Shown one piece after another: positions 1 to 10,962 of a DNA stretch of 64,000 nt. How positions within the stretch are numbered: the first letter of the stretch is position 1; each line of letters opens with the position of its first letter. The notes under the pieces were generated by a model. That model searched no databases and was not told where the DNA came from. It saw only the letters and a program-made list of their open reading frames with translations. The position numbers were made by a program, and so were the translations under genes. This DNA is from Cordilura impudica (taxonomy: Eukaryota; Arthropoda; Insecta; Diptera; Scathophagidae): NCBI GenBank assembly GCA_963682025.1, contig OY821521.1, forward strand, positions 56,493,908 to 56,557,907, read 5' to 3'.

Positions 1-727
1 TATTTTTTATTTTTCATTTTAATTTTTCATTTTTTATTTTTCATTTTTTATTTTAAATTTTTCGTTTCTTATTTTTAATTTTTTCTTTTCAATTTTTTCA
101 TTTTTTATTTTTTATTTTTCATTCTTATTTTTTATTTTTCATTTTTCATTTTTTATTTTTCATTTTTTTATTTTCCATTTTTATTTTTAATTTTTTATTT
201 TTCATTTTTATTTTTTATTTTTCATTTTTCATTTTTCATTTTTTATTTTTCATTTTTTATTTATCATATATCATTTTTTATTTTACATTTTTCGTTTTTT
301 ATTTTTTATTTTTAATTTTTTCTTTTCAATTTTTTCATTTTTTATTTTTAATTTTTAATTTTTTATTTTTGATTTTCATTTTTAATTTTTTATTTTTAAC
401 TTTTCGTTTTTCATTTTTTATTTTTCATTTTTCATTTTTAATTTTTTATTTTTCAATTTTCATTGTTTATTTTTCGTTTTTATTTTTCATTTTTTATTTT
501 TTATTTTTCATTTTTCATTTAATTTTTTATTTTTCATTTTTTATTTTTCAACTTTCATTGTTTATTTTTCATTTTTATTTTTCATTTTTTTTTTTATTTT
601 TAATTTTTCGTTTTTCATTTTCCATTTTTAATTTTTCATTTTTCATTTTTCATTTTTCATTTTTCATTTTTCATTTTTCATTTTTATTTTTTATTTTTCA
701 TTTTTTATTTTTCAATTTTCATGTTTA
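1..727. repeat. T-rich minisatellite array (TTTTTCATTT-like)
   Basis: The whole stretch is a degenerate array of units close to TTTTTCATTT/TTTTTATTTT. It runs off the left edge of the window and resumes after the M1 element at 1522. Long phenylalanine-rich open frames here are a by-product of the repeat. The same array, also with an M1 inside it, occurs in reverse orientation at 38590-40700, where it is the central repeat of an M2 element, so this is probably the array of another M2 copy cut by the window edge. Confidence 0.85.
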
Positions 728-1521
728 TTATACCCTATACCACTATGTGGTTTGGGTATAATGACTTTGTGCTGCTGTTTGTAACTACCAAAAATATTTG
801 ACCTAGACCCATCTTTAATTATACCGATCGAATCAGAATCACTATCTGATTCGATTTAACGATGTCCGTCCGTCCGTCCGTCTGTGTGTCCATGTAAAGC
901 TTGTAATCAAACTGCAGTTCGCAGATATGAAAATATTTTGATGAAATTTGGTATATAAGCTTTCATCGGCCACATGATGAACACTATTGAAATTGGTGAG
1001 AATCGGACCATGTTCAGATCTAGCCCCCATACAAATGACCCCTATGAAATCGACTTAAATTGCCATAAGATCCAAATTATCATATAAATGTTAGTCAAAT
1101 TGGGTTTGTATGTGTTTATTACATCCATTAGTCAGTAGTCCAAAAATGATCCCTATGGGACAACTCTTAGTCATAGGCCCCATATAGAGCTGCTTCCCGA
1201 TCTTCACTTAAATCTATCAAAAAACAAAAATTTTGCACTGATTCTTCTCAAATTTTGTTTGTGTATATTTTTGCAAAATACAAGAGACCTTACCAAACAT
1301 TGTCAGGATCGGTCCATTTTGGGGCCTAGTCCCCATATAGGTATAGCTTCCGATATGTACTTTTTCCTATCTGCAGCCAAAAAAATTAATAAAAATCCCA
1401 CTCAGATTTGGTTTATGCTTACTTTCTGTATCCAGTAGTTGGGCCTGAGTGATAGGGCCTCTAAGCGCATGGTATAGGGTATCTTATAGTCGGTCTAGAC
1501 CGACTATAATTTTCTTACTTG
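728..1521 (+). mobile_element. mini-me/DINE-1-like element, family M1, complete copy
   Basis: The copy begins TTATACCCTATACCACTATG, has a (GTCC)n/(GTCT)n block at about 865-885, and ends with an 11-bp-stem hairpin TATAGTCGGTC/GACCGACTATA followed by ATTTTCTTACTTG. At least ten copies lie in this window. A GTCY proto-microsatellite is the hallmark of dipteran mini-me elements, and a 3'-subterminal hairpin with no TIR is typical of DINE-1/Helentron-type non-autonomous elements. Family assignment is from these features only. It sits inside a T-rich array with array sequence on both sides. Confidence 0.8.
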
Positions 1522-1850
1522 TTTTTCATTTTTATTTTATTTTTTATTTTTCATTTTTCATATTTTATTTTTAATTTTCATTTTCGTTTTTAATTTTTAA
1601 TTTTTTATTTTTCATTTTTCTTTTTTAATTTTTCATTTTTATTTTTTATTTTTCATTTTTTATTTTTCACTTTTTATTTCTAATTTTTTATTTTTCATTT
1701 TTCGTTTTTAATTTTTTATTTTTCATTTTTTGTTTTTCATATTTCATTTTTATTTTTAATTTTTCATTTTTAATTTTTAATTTTTAATTTTTATTTTTCA
1801 TTTTTATTTTTCATTTTTATTTTTCATTTTTCATTTTTCATTTTTAAACA
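1522..1850. repeat. T-rich minisatellite array, continued
   Basis: Same TTTTTCATTT-like units as 1-727, resuming directly after the CTTACTTG end of the M1 copy. This indicates that the M1 element inserted into an existing array or expanded with it. Confidence 0.8.
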
Positions 1851-2000
1851 GGTTATTACGTATCATAATTTTTTCACCAATACAATCATAAGTCACATTG
1901 ATTTTGTCTTACGACTCACATGTTACGTTGTTTTTATGATTGTATTGTGAAATAGAAATTTACCCCCTGCGCTTACAGATGTGTACACATCAAAAAAAAA
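1851..2000 (-). repeat. fragment of a dispersed element with a homopolymer tract
   Basis: Reverse-complement match to 23309-23470: ATCATAATTT..TCACCAATACAATCATAAGTCACA.., then TTTATGATTGTATTGTGAAATAGAAATTTACCCCC. The C-run here is the counterpart of the long G-run at 23334. A further relative lies at 6335-6440. No coding potential is visible; class unknown. Confidence 0.55.
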
Positions 2001-2149
2001 AAATTTTTTAAAGTTTTTATTTCGAAAGATAGAAGAAATAGGTATCTTAACTATTTGAGACAAATTTTGCTAAGAACTATAGGCAGTAAGTTACTTGGTT
2101 AAGAAAAAACACCTGCTTGACCAAAATGTCAAATTTTGACCCCTCTAAC

Positions 2150-3417
2150 TTAGAGAGTTCTTGACCAATCCTGTTGAAAAATTATGCCTAAACTCTTGTC
2201 CAATTGTATATCAATATTTAAATCAATTACAATAATTTCAGCCTCCTCCATAATATAAGCAAATTTTGAATCTGTTCTTTTTCTTTGATAATAACTAACT
2301 GCCTGAAGCAAGTTAGTAACATTTATTTCAAGTAACATAACATATCACCATATAACTAAAGAGCAGATAAATTAATATTTAAAAATTTTTTTTCCAATAT
2401 AACTGTGGTGTCTGACTTGTTTCTCACTACCGTGACTATGGTAACATTCCTCATTCATACAATCTAACAAAGCAGCAATAAATTCTTTGAGGTGATATAA
2501 TAAAGGCTTCAAAGCATCAATTCGACTGGCCCATCTAGTATCACTGAGTCCTTTCAACGTAAGACCAGTGATATGCTTTTTTTTTTTAAATAAATCTCAG
2601 AAAAAAACATACAAACGCTGAATGATTTAAAAAAAAGCTCAACAGCTAGCAGAATCATTCACCACTAAGTTTAGGGTATATTCAATGCAAGGAACAAAAA
2701 ACGCTCTTGGTGTTAAATTAAGAATTCTACTTTGGACACCACTATGTAGTCCGCTCATATTGGAGGCGTTATCATTACTTTGACCTCTCAGTTATGTTTC
2801 TCTACTACTTCTATAATTCTATAATTCCAGCTCCAAAGCAACACACAGAAAACAGAATCATTGTGACTACCGAATTTATTAACAACCGTATTGCGATAAT
2901 GCTAATAACCGATTTTCGGGTTCACGATGATTACAATTCTATTGCCTTGACAGTAAATATTTTATCATAATAGAAAATTTGCAGATGATATTAAATTTCT
3001 ATTGATACAATCAAAAATACGGTTGACAAATAATTTTGCTGTGTGTATTATCAATTTCAATAAAACTTAAGAAATGCTGAACGATATTTGTTCAGTATGG
3101 GAAACTTCTGGTGTAAAACGTAACAACGTAATGACTTTATTTAAAATTTTTTCGCCCAACTATTTATATCTTATTTCACGTACGTATTCTTTCAAGATTG
3201 GGTCGAATTTAGCTATAAGCCCCATAATTTTTAAGAAGTTTCCATTGTTATCTTCATATAACATTTCGGAAGTTCTTATCAATGCAAGGTTCTCTGACCC
3301 GTGGAACATAATGATCTCAAATATACTCTCAAGTACATTTCATCAATGTATGAGTTTTTTATGAAATGAGTCGATAGTTTCTCTTTCGCACAATCTTTTG
3401 ACCAAGTCCTTTCATAT
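2150..3417 (-). pseudogene. hAT transposase pseudogene (ZMYM1/DUF4371-like)
   Basis: Read on the minus strand from high to low coordinate the frames give KDLVKRLCERETIDSF (3365-3415), GSENLALIRTSEMLYEDNNG followed by NFLKIMGLIAKFDPILKEYV (3181-3300), QSNDNASNMSGLHSG with RAFFVPCIEYTLNLVVND (about 2660-2800), LSDTRWASRIDALKPL (about 2505-2550) and a C-terminal stretch (2150-2338). This order matches the hAT-type transposases related to vertebrate ZMYM1, with the D/N-rich CDNASNMSG-like core and the TRWxSR motif. Many frameshifts and stops make it a dead copy. The upstream end is interrupted by the hAT element at 3418-4494, whose target duplication lies within this pseudogene. Confidence 0.8.
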
Positions 3418-4494
3418 CAGCGATGTCAATTTAGCGTATATTTAGCGCTTTTCAACTACCCAAAAGTCGCATTTTTTACCATCAAAAAAGCGCTAGATTG
3501 GCGCTTTTTGTTTTATAGCTTGTCGCTTATTGCACCTTTTTTAGAAGGTGATATTGATTCTTTACTTAATGAATATTGTTATCTTGGCTATAGTTTTGAA
3601 AAATCCTGCTTTGATAAATATTGAAGAAGTCCAAAAGGAATTAATTAAGCAAAATCTTATACAATTCACCAGAGCTCTTATTTTCGAAATAAGAGCAAAA
3701 ATGCCTTCTAATTATAGAATGTTAAAAAAAATATCGTTATTTAGTGTCGAAAATATTTTTACAAACAACACCGAAGATGTCATTACATTTATAAAAGAAT
3801 TTATAAATGATCAAAAGGAGATAGAAGAAATAGAAAACTGTCTTAACAATTTGAAGTTTGTTGAATGGAAAAAAAGAGATAGAACTGATTTATTTTGGAT
3901 TGAAGTACATAACTTCAAAAATTTAGTGAATAAAAATCCATTTTTGAAGTTACCAACTTTTGCTATTAATATATTATCATTACCATATTCAAATGCAGAG
4001 GTGGAAAGATCTTTACCGTACTGAATTTTTTTAAAACCAAAATAAGAAACAGAATGTGTCTAAATACAGTTAACTCACTAATTCATATAAAATATGGTCT
4101 AAAAATGAAAAAATCATGTTGTTCGGATTACAAAATACCTACAAAGGTTTGCGCAAAAATCAATTCGAATGAAACATACAGAAAGCCGAAATTTTATATG
4201 AAAACGGTGTTATGCCTGAAGATGAAAATCAAAATGATAATATTTTATTCGAAAATGAACAATTTTAAATCGAATTTTGTATTTTACTTTACGTGTACAA
4301 AAATAGTATATTAATAAAAACCGATCTCAATGGTACAAATTAGCTGTAAGTTTTTTAATTAATAAAAAAGCTTATATATTAATTAACATTCTTAGCGCTT
4401 TTTAGCGCTTTCTGTTTTATTAATATTTAGCGCATCTTGGCACTTTTTGTTATACTCCTGTGTGCATTTTGATTATAAATAGTTGGCAGCACTG
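3418..4494 (+). mobile_element. hAT element (family A), internally deleted, with 8-bp TSD
   Basis: The left end reads CAGCGATGTCAATTTAGCG and the right end reads GTTGGCAGCACTG, whose complement CAGTGCTGCCAAC matches it as a hAT-type TIR. The element is bounded by an exact 8-bp direct repeat TTTCATAT (3410-3417 and 4495-4502), the target duplication size of hAT transposons. Subterminal AGCGCTTTT motifs recur at both ends. At 1,077 bp it keeps only the C-terminal part of a transposase. A second, more decayed copy with the same left end is at 25591. Confidence 0.88.
3548..4314 (+). pseudogene. hAT transposase C-terminal fragment (dimerisation region)
   Basis: A 158-residue open frame (3548-4024) ends in KLPTFAINILSLPYSNAEVE followed by RSLPY, the hAT C-terminal dimerisation signature (SNAxxERxFS). 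A frame change after 4024 is followed by RNRMCLNTVNSLIHIKYGL (4051-4100), which is the normal continuation in hAT proteins (NRLxxxTLNxLLxIKxGL). The N-terminal BED finger and the catalytic core are missing, so the element cannot encode its own transposase. The related copy at 25591-26430 retains the BED part. Confidence 0.78.
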
Positions 4495-4502
4495 TTTCAT
4501 AT

Positions 4503-4689
4503 TGATATATATTCTAAGTCGGTGTTTGTTTAGTTATCATTCTTTGAATTAAAAAAAAAAAATCTCAAATATTGTACAATGGCAAGCAGACTATGTTACA
4601 CACATGCATTTCTTTTAAATAACGAGCAGAAAAGAAAATATTTTTTATTTACACTTTTCATCATTATTTAAAGTTTTTTTTTAAACTCA
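4503..4689. other. no recognisable gene
   Basis: AT-rich sequence with a poly-A run near 4550. It probably continues the flank of the ZMYM-type pseudogene, but I see no motif to support that. Confidence 0.4.
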
Positions 4690-5390
4690 TACTCTCTGTA
4701 ACGGGCAACCCCATTCCCCCCTCATTCAATTGATCAGAAATTTGGCCCGTAGTCTTATGGTGATTATAGATTAATTTTAGGGTAGCCACGCATAGTCACG
4801 GATTAATCTAAAAGTCATTTCTCCTCATCCGGTCGATCTGAAACTTGGTCCATATACTTGCTGTAAAAATAGATCAACTTTGTCATAGTCATGCACAGTC
4901 ACGCATAATCATGCAATGTCACGGAGAGATTAAAACCTAACTTACCCTCATCCGACCGATCTGAAACTTTTGTCTATAGACTTGTTGTGACTAAAGATTA
5001 ATTTTAAAATAGTCAGGCACAGTCACGGAGTGATTTGAAACCAAATTCCCCTTATCCGGTCGATCTGAAAATTGGTCGATATATTTTCTGTGAAAAAAGA
5101 TTAACTTTGACATAGTCATGCACAGTCATGTTTAGTCACGCACAGTCACGGAGAGATTAAAACCTCACTTCCCCTCATCCCCTTCTCCTACCGATCTGAA
5201 ACTTTGTCCATAGACTTGTTTTGGCCAAAGATTAATTTTACACACAGTCACGCATAGACACGGAGAGATTCAAAACACATTTCCCCTCATCCAATCGATC
5301 TGAAACTTGGTCGGTATACTTATTGTGAAAAACAGATGAACTTTGCCTAAGTTACGCATAATATCGTGTTACGGATTGATTCAATTTTTT
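4690..5390. repeat. degenerate tandem repeat with AGTCACGCA motifs
   Basis: About five units of roughly 130-160 bp, each with CCCTCATCCGATCGATCTGAAACTT-like text (in shorter variants), 'TTGTCCATAGACTTGTTGTG', then several AGTCACGCACAGTCACGCAT blocks and CACGGAGAGATTAAAACC. A second array is at 18775-19420 and a single unit at 33600-33760. There the units follow (CTGT)n and lie inside an inverted-repeat element, so this is likely the inside of a dispersed element. Confidence 0.75.
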
Positions 5391-5462
5391 TTATAAGGCG
5401 CCGCCAATCTGCCAGTCGCCCGAAGCCATGGCCCTTCTGGCTGTACCCTAGGGACGGCCCTG
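5391..5462 (-). mobile_element. terminus of a hAT element
   Basis: On the minus strand the sequence starts CAGGGCCGTCCCTAGGGT and continues through a GC-rich subterminal part to GGCGCC. CAGGGCCGTCCCTAG is a very typical hAT TIR. Only about 70 bp remain and no partner end was found nearby. Confidence 0.6.
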
Positions 5463-6334
5463 ACATCCATGAATTAATAAAAGTATATTTAAATAATAAA
5501 TTTGGCTCTTTTATTGTTTCGTTCAGTTAAATTTATCAGGGACTGTAAATAACAGTTATCCAGAAAATTTAAACTCAAAAACTCTTCATGTTAGAGTCGA
5601 TGGAGAGTCTCCAGAGGTCTCCATTGGAGACCTATACTGTCATATACCAATAGAGTCGTATTGAATCTATCTTAAAATGATCTCAACTCCACAGTTAAGA
5701 GTTATTTTTCAACGAAAAAGAGAGTTTTATTTTACCGTCGTAAAATAAAACTCTTTTGAGGAGTTTTATCTTTTGAGGAGTTTTATTTTTTCCGTCTAAT
5801 ATAAAAATCATTTTGTTTATTTTCTTCTTTTTTTATAGTCTGTTTTTTTATTGAGTCTATTACTCTTTTGTGAAGTTTATTTTTCCCTCTAAAATAAAAC
5901 TTTTTTGTTTATTTATAATGTGTGTAGTAAATTAAATAAATTTTATTTGTTTAATTTTACGTACCAAACTTTTTCTAAATTTTCTGCGGCAAGATTTGAA
6001 CGCAAGACGCTCAACCCCAATTTAATAGCAGATAATTCTCTTTCTGCACTTACTTGGGTTGCAGGTACACGCTGTACAGTTTTGGCGAATTTATATAAAT
6101 TGTACGGATAATGTATTGTTTTGCCTCACAGAACTCAAAAAGAGGTTCATCAATCGATAAGGGCCTTGGAGAAAAATTACTAGAAAACTAAGTATTTTGC
6201 AATTATTATTTTTTAGACTCAGAAGAAGCAATTTTATAATAAGAATCAAACAATAGCAATTTAAAAACCCACATATTTTTTATTTGCGTGTCAATTTTCA
6301 TAAAATGAACTCACAAAATAACTTTTATAAAAGA
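5463..6334. other. unassigned stretch with a strong hairpin
   Basis: No coding homology seen. At 5721-5754 there is a perfect palindrome, AGAGTTTTATTTTAC and its complement separated by CGTC. It is followed by two further AGGAGTTTTATYTTTT repeats, suggesting a small degenerate MITE. The only open frame (5905-6111, 68 codons) resembles nothing I know. Confidence 0.45.
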
Positions 6335-6440
6335 TCTTTTTTGATGTGTAAACATCTAAGTGCTCAAGGGGGGGGGATGGGGGGGTAAAATCCAATTTCA
6401 CAATACAATCACAAAAACAGCGTAAGGGAAAAACGGTGTG
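6335..6440 (+). repeat. fragment of the G-tract dispersed element
   Basis: GATGTGTAAACATCTAAGTG, then a broken G-run, then TAAAATCCAATTTCACAATACAATCACAAAAACAGCGTAA in shorter matching blocks. It aligns with 23309-23420 and, inverted, with 1920-1990. Confidence 0.55.
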
Positions 6441-6689
6441 TGGTATATGTAAGTGTATTTGTATATTTAGTAAGCAGAACCACCGCGTTCGCTGTCTGTT
6501 TAGCAAAATCACAAAGCTTTATCGCTAATTTTAAATATTCAATCTATTGGCCGCTAGGTGTGCTGTGAGCTTAACATGTTCAGAAACTTGTAAGCAGAAC
6601 CGCTAGGTGTGCTGTGAGTTTAAAATGCTAAATACTATGAAAACTTTGAAGAAGTCGAAAATAAACTTAGGTATTTTTTTAATTACTAC

Positions 6690-7380
6690 AACTTTTTCCA
6701 ATTGTATTTCAGAACACATTAATTGAATTTCAGAAAGTATCAATTGTGTTTCAGAAAACATTAATTGATTTCCAGAAAGTATCAATTGAATTTTAGAAAC
6801 TATCAATTGTATTTCAGAAAACATCAATTGATATACAGAAAGTATTAATTGAATTTTAGAAAACATCAATTGAATTTCAGAAAGTATCAATTGTGTTTCA
6901 GAAAACATCAATTGATTTTCAGAAAATATCAATTGTGTTTCAGAAAGTATCAATTGAATTTCAGAAAACATAAATTGAGTTTCAGAAAGTATTAATTAAA
7001 TTTCAGAAAACATCAATTGATTTTCAGAAAATATCAATTGTGTTTCAGAAAGTATCAATTGTATTTCAGAAAACATAAATTGACTTTCAGAAAATATTAA
7101 TTGAATTTCAGAAAACATCAATTGAATTTCAGAAAACATAAATTGACTTTCAGAAAATATTAATTGAATTTCAGAAAACATCAATTGAATTTCAGAAAGT
7201 ATCAATTTTGTTTCAGAAAACATCAAATGTATGTTAGAAACCATCAAATGTATTTCAGAAAATTTTAAATGTATTTCAGAAAACAGCAAATGTATTCAGA
7301 GAAGATAAAATGTTTTTCTGAAATTATCTAATGTATTTCAGAAAACGTCAATTAAGTCTCAGAAAAATGGTCAGAACGCT
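6690..7380. repeat. 21-bp minisatellite (AATTGAATTTCAGAAAACATC)-like
   Basis: About 33 units of 21 bp, variants of AATTGAATTTCAGAAAACAT plus one base. Because 21 is a multiple of three, the minus strand stays open over long runs and spells a seven-residue repeat of the FSEIQLM type. The frame has no start context, no flanking domain and ends in random sequence, so I treat it as non-coding. Short reversed relatives occur at 7940-8010 and 61865-61940. Confidence 0.85.
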
Positions 7381-7441
7381 AAATAAAAATATATTTGTTA
7401 AGTATTACACTGGGTTTGTAATATTTCTTGAAAACTACATA

Positions 7442-7690
7442 TCGTCACCTGGAATGCAAAAGGCCGTTACTAATATTTTTATTTTTTTTACAGGAGAAGC
7501 ATAAAACAAAAACCCCTTTATACTTAATACCCAAATTTTCGAATCAAGCTGAAAAATAAAGATGGATTTTTATTTAAGAAAACAAATTTATGGTAAAATA
7601 GTAGTTTTTAAGTAAAAGGCTGTAACTACAATACAAAAAGTCAATTTTGAACTTTTTGTTAGTTACGGCCTTTTGCATTTTAGGTGACGA
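7442..7690. mobile_element. 249-bp TIR element with TA flanks
   Basis: Ends are TCGTCACCTGGAATGCAAAA and, inverted, TCGTCACCTAAAATGCAAAA. The match continues through GGCCGTWACTAA for about 33 bp with three differences. TA lies directly outside both ends, which fits a Tc1/mariner-type MITE. It has no coding capacity and lies just downstream of the 21-bp minisatellite. Confidence 0.7.
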
Positions 7691-7819
7691 TATAAGCGTG
7701 TTTTTTTCAAAATGATGACTTCAAAATCGGTCAAAATTTTATCCTGGTGTTTATATTATAGTTGATTAACAATGAAGTCCTCATCTTCTTTCGATTAAAA
7801 GGCCGCCCTTGATAGTTTA

Positions 7820-8010
7820 TTTTCCAGTATATAACAAATAAGTCCAAATATTGCTAAACATTTTCTGCGACTCCAAATCACTAATAAAAATAATAATAAC
7901 TTTTCGGTATTGTAGGGTAAACTACTTTTTAATTCCGAATTTCAATAGATATTTTCTCAAATTCAATTGATATTTTCTGAAATACATTTGATACTTTCTG
8001 AAATACAATG
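7820..8010. repeat. dispersed repeat shared with 61865-62042
   Basis: Both places have AAGTCCAAATAT..TAAACATTTTCTG.GACT..CAATCA.TAATA and nearby ATCAATTGATTTTCAGAA-like units. This suggests both are pieces of the element family that also contains the 21-bp minisatellite. No function visible. Confidence 0.5.
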
Positions 8011-8013
8011 AAA

Positions 8014-8790
8014 TACAATATGCTGTCAAAAAATGGATTGATAAATATTACGGTGTATCTTGGCTATCATATTCAATGGATAAAATGTAGTATTTCGCAT
8101 TTAAACGTGGTCGTACGAGCACAAATGATGCAGATCGTCCTGATCATTCTAGTGAGGCAGTTACTGAAGATAACGTAAGAAAAGTGCATCAGGTATTGGG
8201 TTAGCGAAAGATTAAAGTGAGTAAGACTGCTAGCATTATAAAGATATTAATGATGGATGAGACGTGGATTCATTGTAATACAACGAAGTCCAATAGACAG
8301 TCTGCGGAGTGTTTACAGGCGTGCGAAAGCCGACCAAAGTATTTCTACACTTTATGGTCCGTAATACAGATTTTTACTACGCGATTGCACAACGATGCAC
8401 GTAGTATAATATTTATTGATTACTTGGAGAATGGAAAAACAATAAATGCCAAGTATTATGTTGAGTTATTGGACAGATTGGATGATGAAATTAAAAAACG
8501 ACTCCACTTAAATTAGAATAAAATCTTGTACCATCTTCATGATGCCTCTTTTTCAGAAAAATTTGTAGTATTTACATCGATTATTATTTGTTCCCAAACT
8601 TGAAAGAGGATTGCCACAAATGAAAGAGTCATATCAGAGCCGGAAGCCTATATTGAATAGTTTGACAAATCGTATTTTTTCAAAGGTATCAAGATGTTTG
8701 AGGATCGTTGGAAGAAGCGCTTCACAACGGAGATTACGTTGAAGAATAAAATTATTTTCAAATCCAAAAACGCCACGGAGTTTTAATTCC
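8014..8790 (+). pseudogene. mariner transposase pseudogene (mauritiana/Mos1-like)
   Basis: Frames in order give FKRGRTSTNDADRPD with EAVTEDNVRKVHQVLG (8103-8200), MMDETWIHCNTTKSNRQSAE (8249-8310), ARSIIFIDYLENGKTINAKY (8398-8458), LLDRLDDEIKKRLHLN (8464-8514) and, after a shift, GIKMFEDRWKKRF (8687-8730). These are conserved blocks of mariner transposases, including the first catalytic Asp (MDETW) and the IIFIDYLxxGKTI block. Stops, frameshifts and loss of the segment between the KVHQ block and MDETW (about 60 residues) make it inactive. I could not define TIRs. Confidence 0.85.
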
Positions 8791-8839
8791 ATGTACTAAT
8801 ACATAGTTACATCCTAAGACATATCTTATAAAACTTAAA

Positions 8840-8974
8840 ACTCTTAACTGATATTAAAATTTAAAGACAACTACATTGAAATGGAAACCGCATTCAGTGG
8901 TTATAATATTGAGTATAAAATATGGATGGTGGGTATTAAAGATTCGGAACAGCTGAACTTAATACTCTTACTTG
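8840..8974 (+). mobile_element. 3' end fragment of an M2 element
   Basis: It ends with ATTCGGAACAGCTGAACTT..AATACTCTTACTTG, the same as the M2 3' terminus at 10789-10840 (inverted) and 40705-40734, but the hairpin is mutated. The rest of the element is not visible. Confidence 0.6.
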
Positions 8975-9114
8975 TTTTGAATATATTTTGTAATTTGTAA
9001 TTCCTAATATTGTTTTCGATACCCTCAAATTCTATTTGATATTGTCTAGATTTGGAAGTGTAATTTTTCATAACAGTTGTATATTAAAATCTCTCAAAAT
9101 TATTTAAAACTAAG

Positions 9115-9924
9115 GTTCAGAAAATACGCACATCAAACACACAATGTTCTGTTCTAAAGCAGTCAACACATATTTTTATTTTCATATCTATTATGTGTGT
9201 TTCTGAATTTTTTACGGTGCCGAACACAATCATGACTGTGTTTCATTTTAATATTTCGTTATCTACACGAACATTTTCCTTTCACGTATTCTTTATTTCG
9301 AACACACATAAAATAAACAGATTCGTGTGTAGCTTTATTTTAAATTCGTCTTCTTGCACGTGTACTGCTAAAAAAAAGGACATGTTCTTGAGCGCGTACT
9401 CGAAATCGGAAAAATCTGAAACATCGTTATAATAACGACAACAATTGTTTCAATCAAATTTATTAAAAATATTAAAAATAATTCATTAGCAGTTATAAAA
9501 AGATAAAAATAAAAAGATAATACAAATAAAATAAAAAATAAAAAGATAGTAATAAAATAGAAAACAGAGAAATTTTATATGTTGTTTATGACTTAATTTC
9601 GTTTTTTTTCCTATAGCGAGTGGATAATGTTTTAATTTTTAGATGTACATGTTCGGTTTTTTATAGCAGTACACGTGCAAGAACATGAACTTAAAATAAA
9701 GCTACACTTTATGTTTGTTCGAAACAAAAAATACGTGATAGAAAAATGTTCGTGTAGATAACGTATTATTAAAACGAAACACAGTCATGATTGTGTTTGG
9801 CAGCGTACAAAATTTAGAAACACACATAATTGATATGAAAATAGAAATATGTGTTTGTTGGTCTGAGCTATGTTTGTTTACATATATGTATGAGTTTTTT
9901 TATGCAGTGTGTTTTTTTCTGAAC
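9115..9924. mobile_element. long-TIR (foldback-like) element, 810 bp
   Basis: The two halves (9115-9410 and about 9635-9924) are inverted copies. They begin GTTCAGAAAA and share blocks such as CACATATTTYTATTTTCATA, TTATGTGTGTTTCT, AACACAATCATGACTGTGTT, TTATCTACACGAACATTTT and TCTTGCACGTGTACTGCTA. About 225 bp of AT-rich spacer lies between. There is no coding capacity. No convincing target duplication was found. Confidence 0.8.
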
Positions 9925-10788
9925 TCTGTTCAAAACCACATCTAAAGCAGTTCTTGCTTTTGTTGAGTAGATATAAGTGGAGTTCAAAAAATGTTTTTTA
10001 TATTGATTATGAATTAAAATTGCCCAATACTGTTTAAGTTTGGCTTGCTGATTTCAAAATTTGACCAAGATATGTAAAAAAAAAACTTTACTTAATATCA
10101 CATTCTTTTCAAGCAGAGTTTAAATTTATCCAAGTAACTACATATGCACGCATACACAAACGTACATTCATCAACGTGTGATAATGTCAATTAATATAAA
10201 TGACAAACAATCTATGTGACAATTTTATTTTATTTATTCTTTCTGACATGTTTTTTTTTGTTTTACGACAAACCCCTTTTTTCCATTTGCCTGCCATGTT
10301 TATATTCGTAACTAACACAACTCAATTTAACCTAAATACTCACACATTCATATCAATCTAATGGCTTCCAATTTATATAATACCTTGCGGGTGTAAACAA
10401 AAAAAACAAAAAATCACACATTCACTGCAGACATAAATGCAAATATGGATGCGAAAAAAAATGCGGAAATCAAAAACGGTCAAGGTCGACTATATGAAAG
10501 GTTAAAAACTCAGATCAGATCCCAGCCATTCTATTTGAAGTCATTAGAAAATTAGCATGACCGGAATTTGAACTAAAATTGATATTGAATATGATTTATT
10601 ATATGAGGCTCAAAATCGTCCTTATATGACCATATTCATTGAAGTCTTTTAACTCTACTCAAAGCGTAAAAAATAAATTTTTATTAAAATAATTTTTATT
10701 TGTATGGAAAACTTCCATTTTAAATCATCGAAAGAAAATCGCAAAAAGTCGAACTCTTCAATTTTGATTGAGATAAATTAAGAACAAA
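9925..10788. other. unassigned AT-rich sequence
   Basis: I see no gene, RNA or repeat I can name in this stretch. Confidence 0.4.
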
Positions 10789-10962
10789 CAAGTAAGAGTA
10801 TTAAATTCGGTTGTGCCGAATTTTTTGATACCCTCCACCTTAGTCTTAAACTCTATATTACAACCAATGTTGAGTACGGCTACCACTTTTAAACTTTTGC
10901 CGATACTGAAACATTAAATCGGAATATAAAAATTCAAATGATTCTTGGCTAAAAATTATTAT

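Noticed and set aside
369..761. Long phenylalanine-rich open frame, and similar ones at 10945-11351 and 39542-40295
   Set aside because: They are translations of TTTTTCATTT-type arrays; T-rich repeats seldom contain stops in two frames. No domain, start context or codon signal.
842..1030. Minus-strand open frame of the MGARSEHGPILTNF type repeated at 39180-39464, 49229-49462 and 51325-51597
   Set aside because: It is the same part of the M1 element in each case. The recurrence reflects recent common origin of a non-coding repeat; frame length varies and the end is the GTCY block.
6603..7289. Heptad-repeat protein of about 220 codons
   Set aside because: A by-product of the 21-bp minisatellite, interrupted by a stop and without flanking coding sequence.
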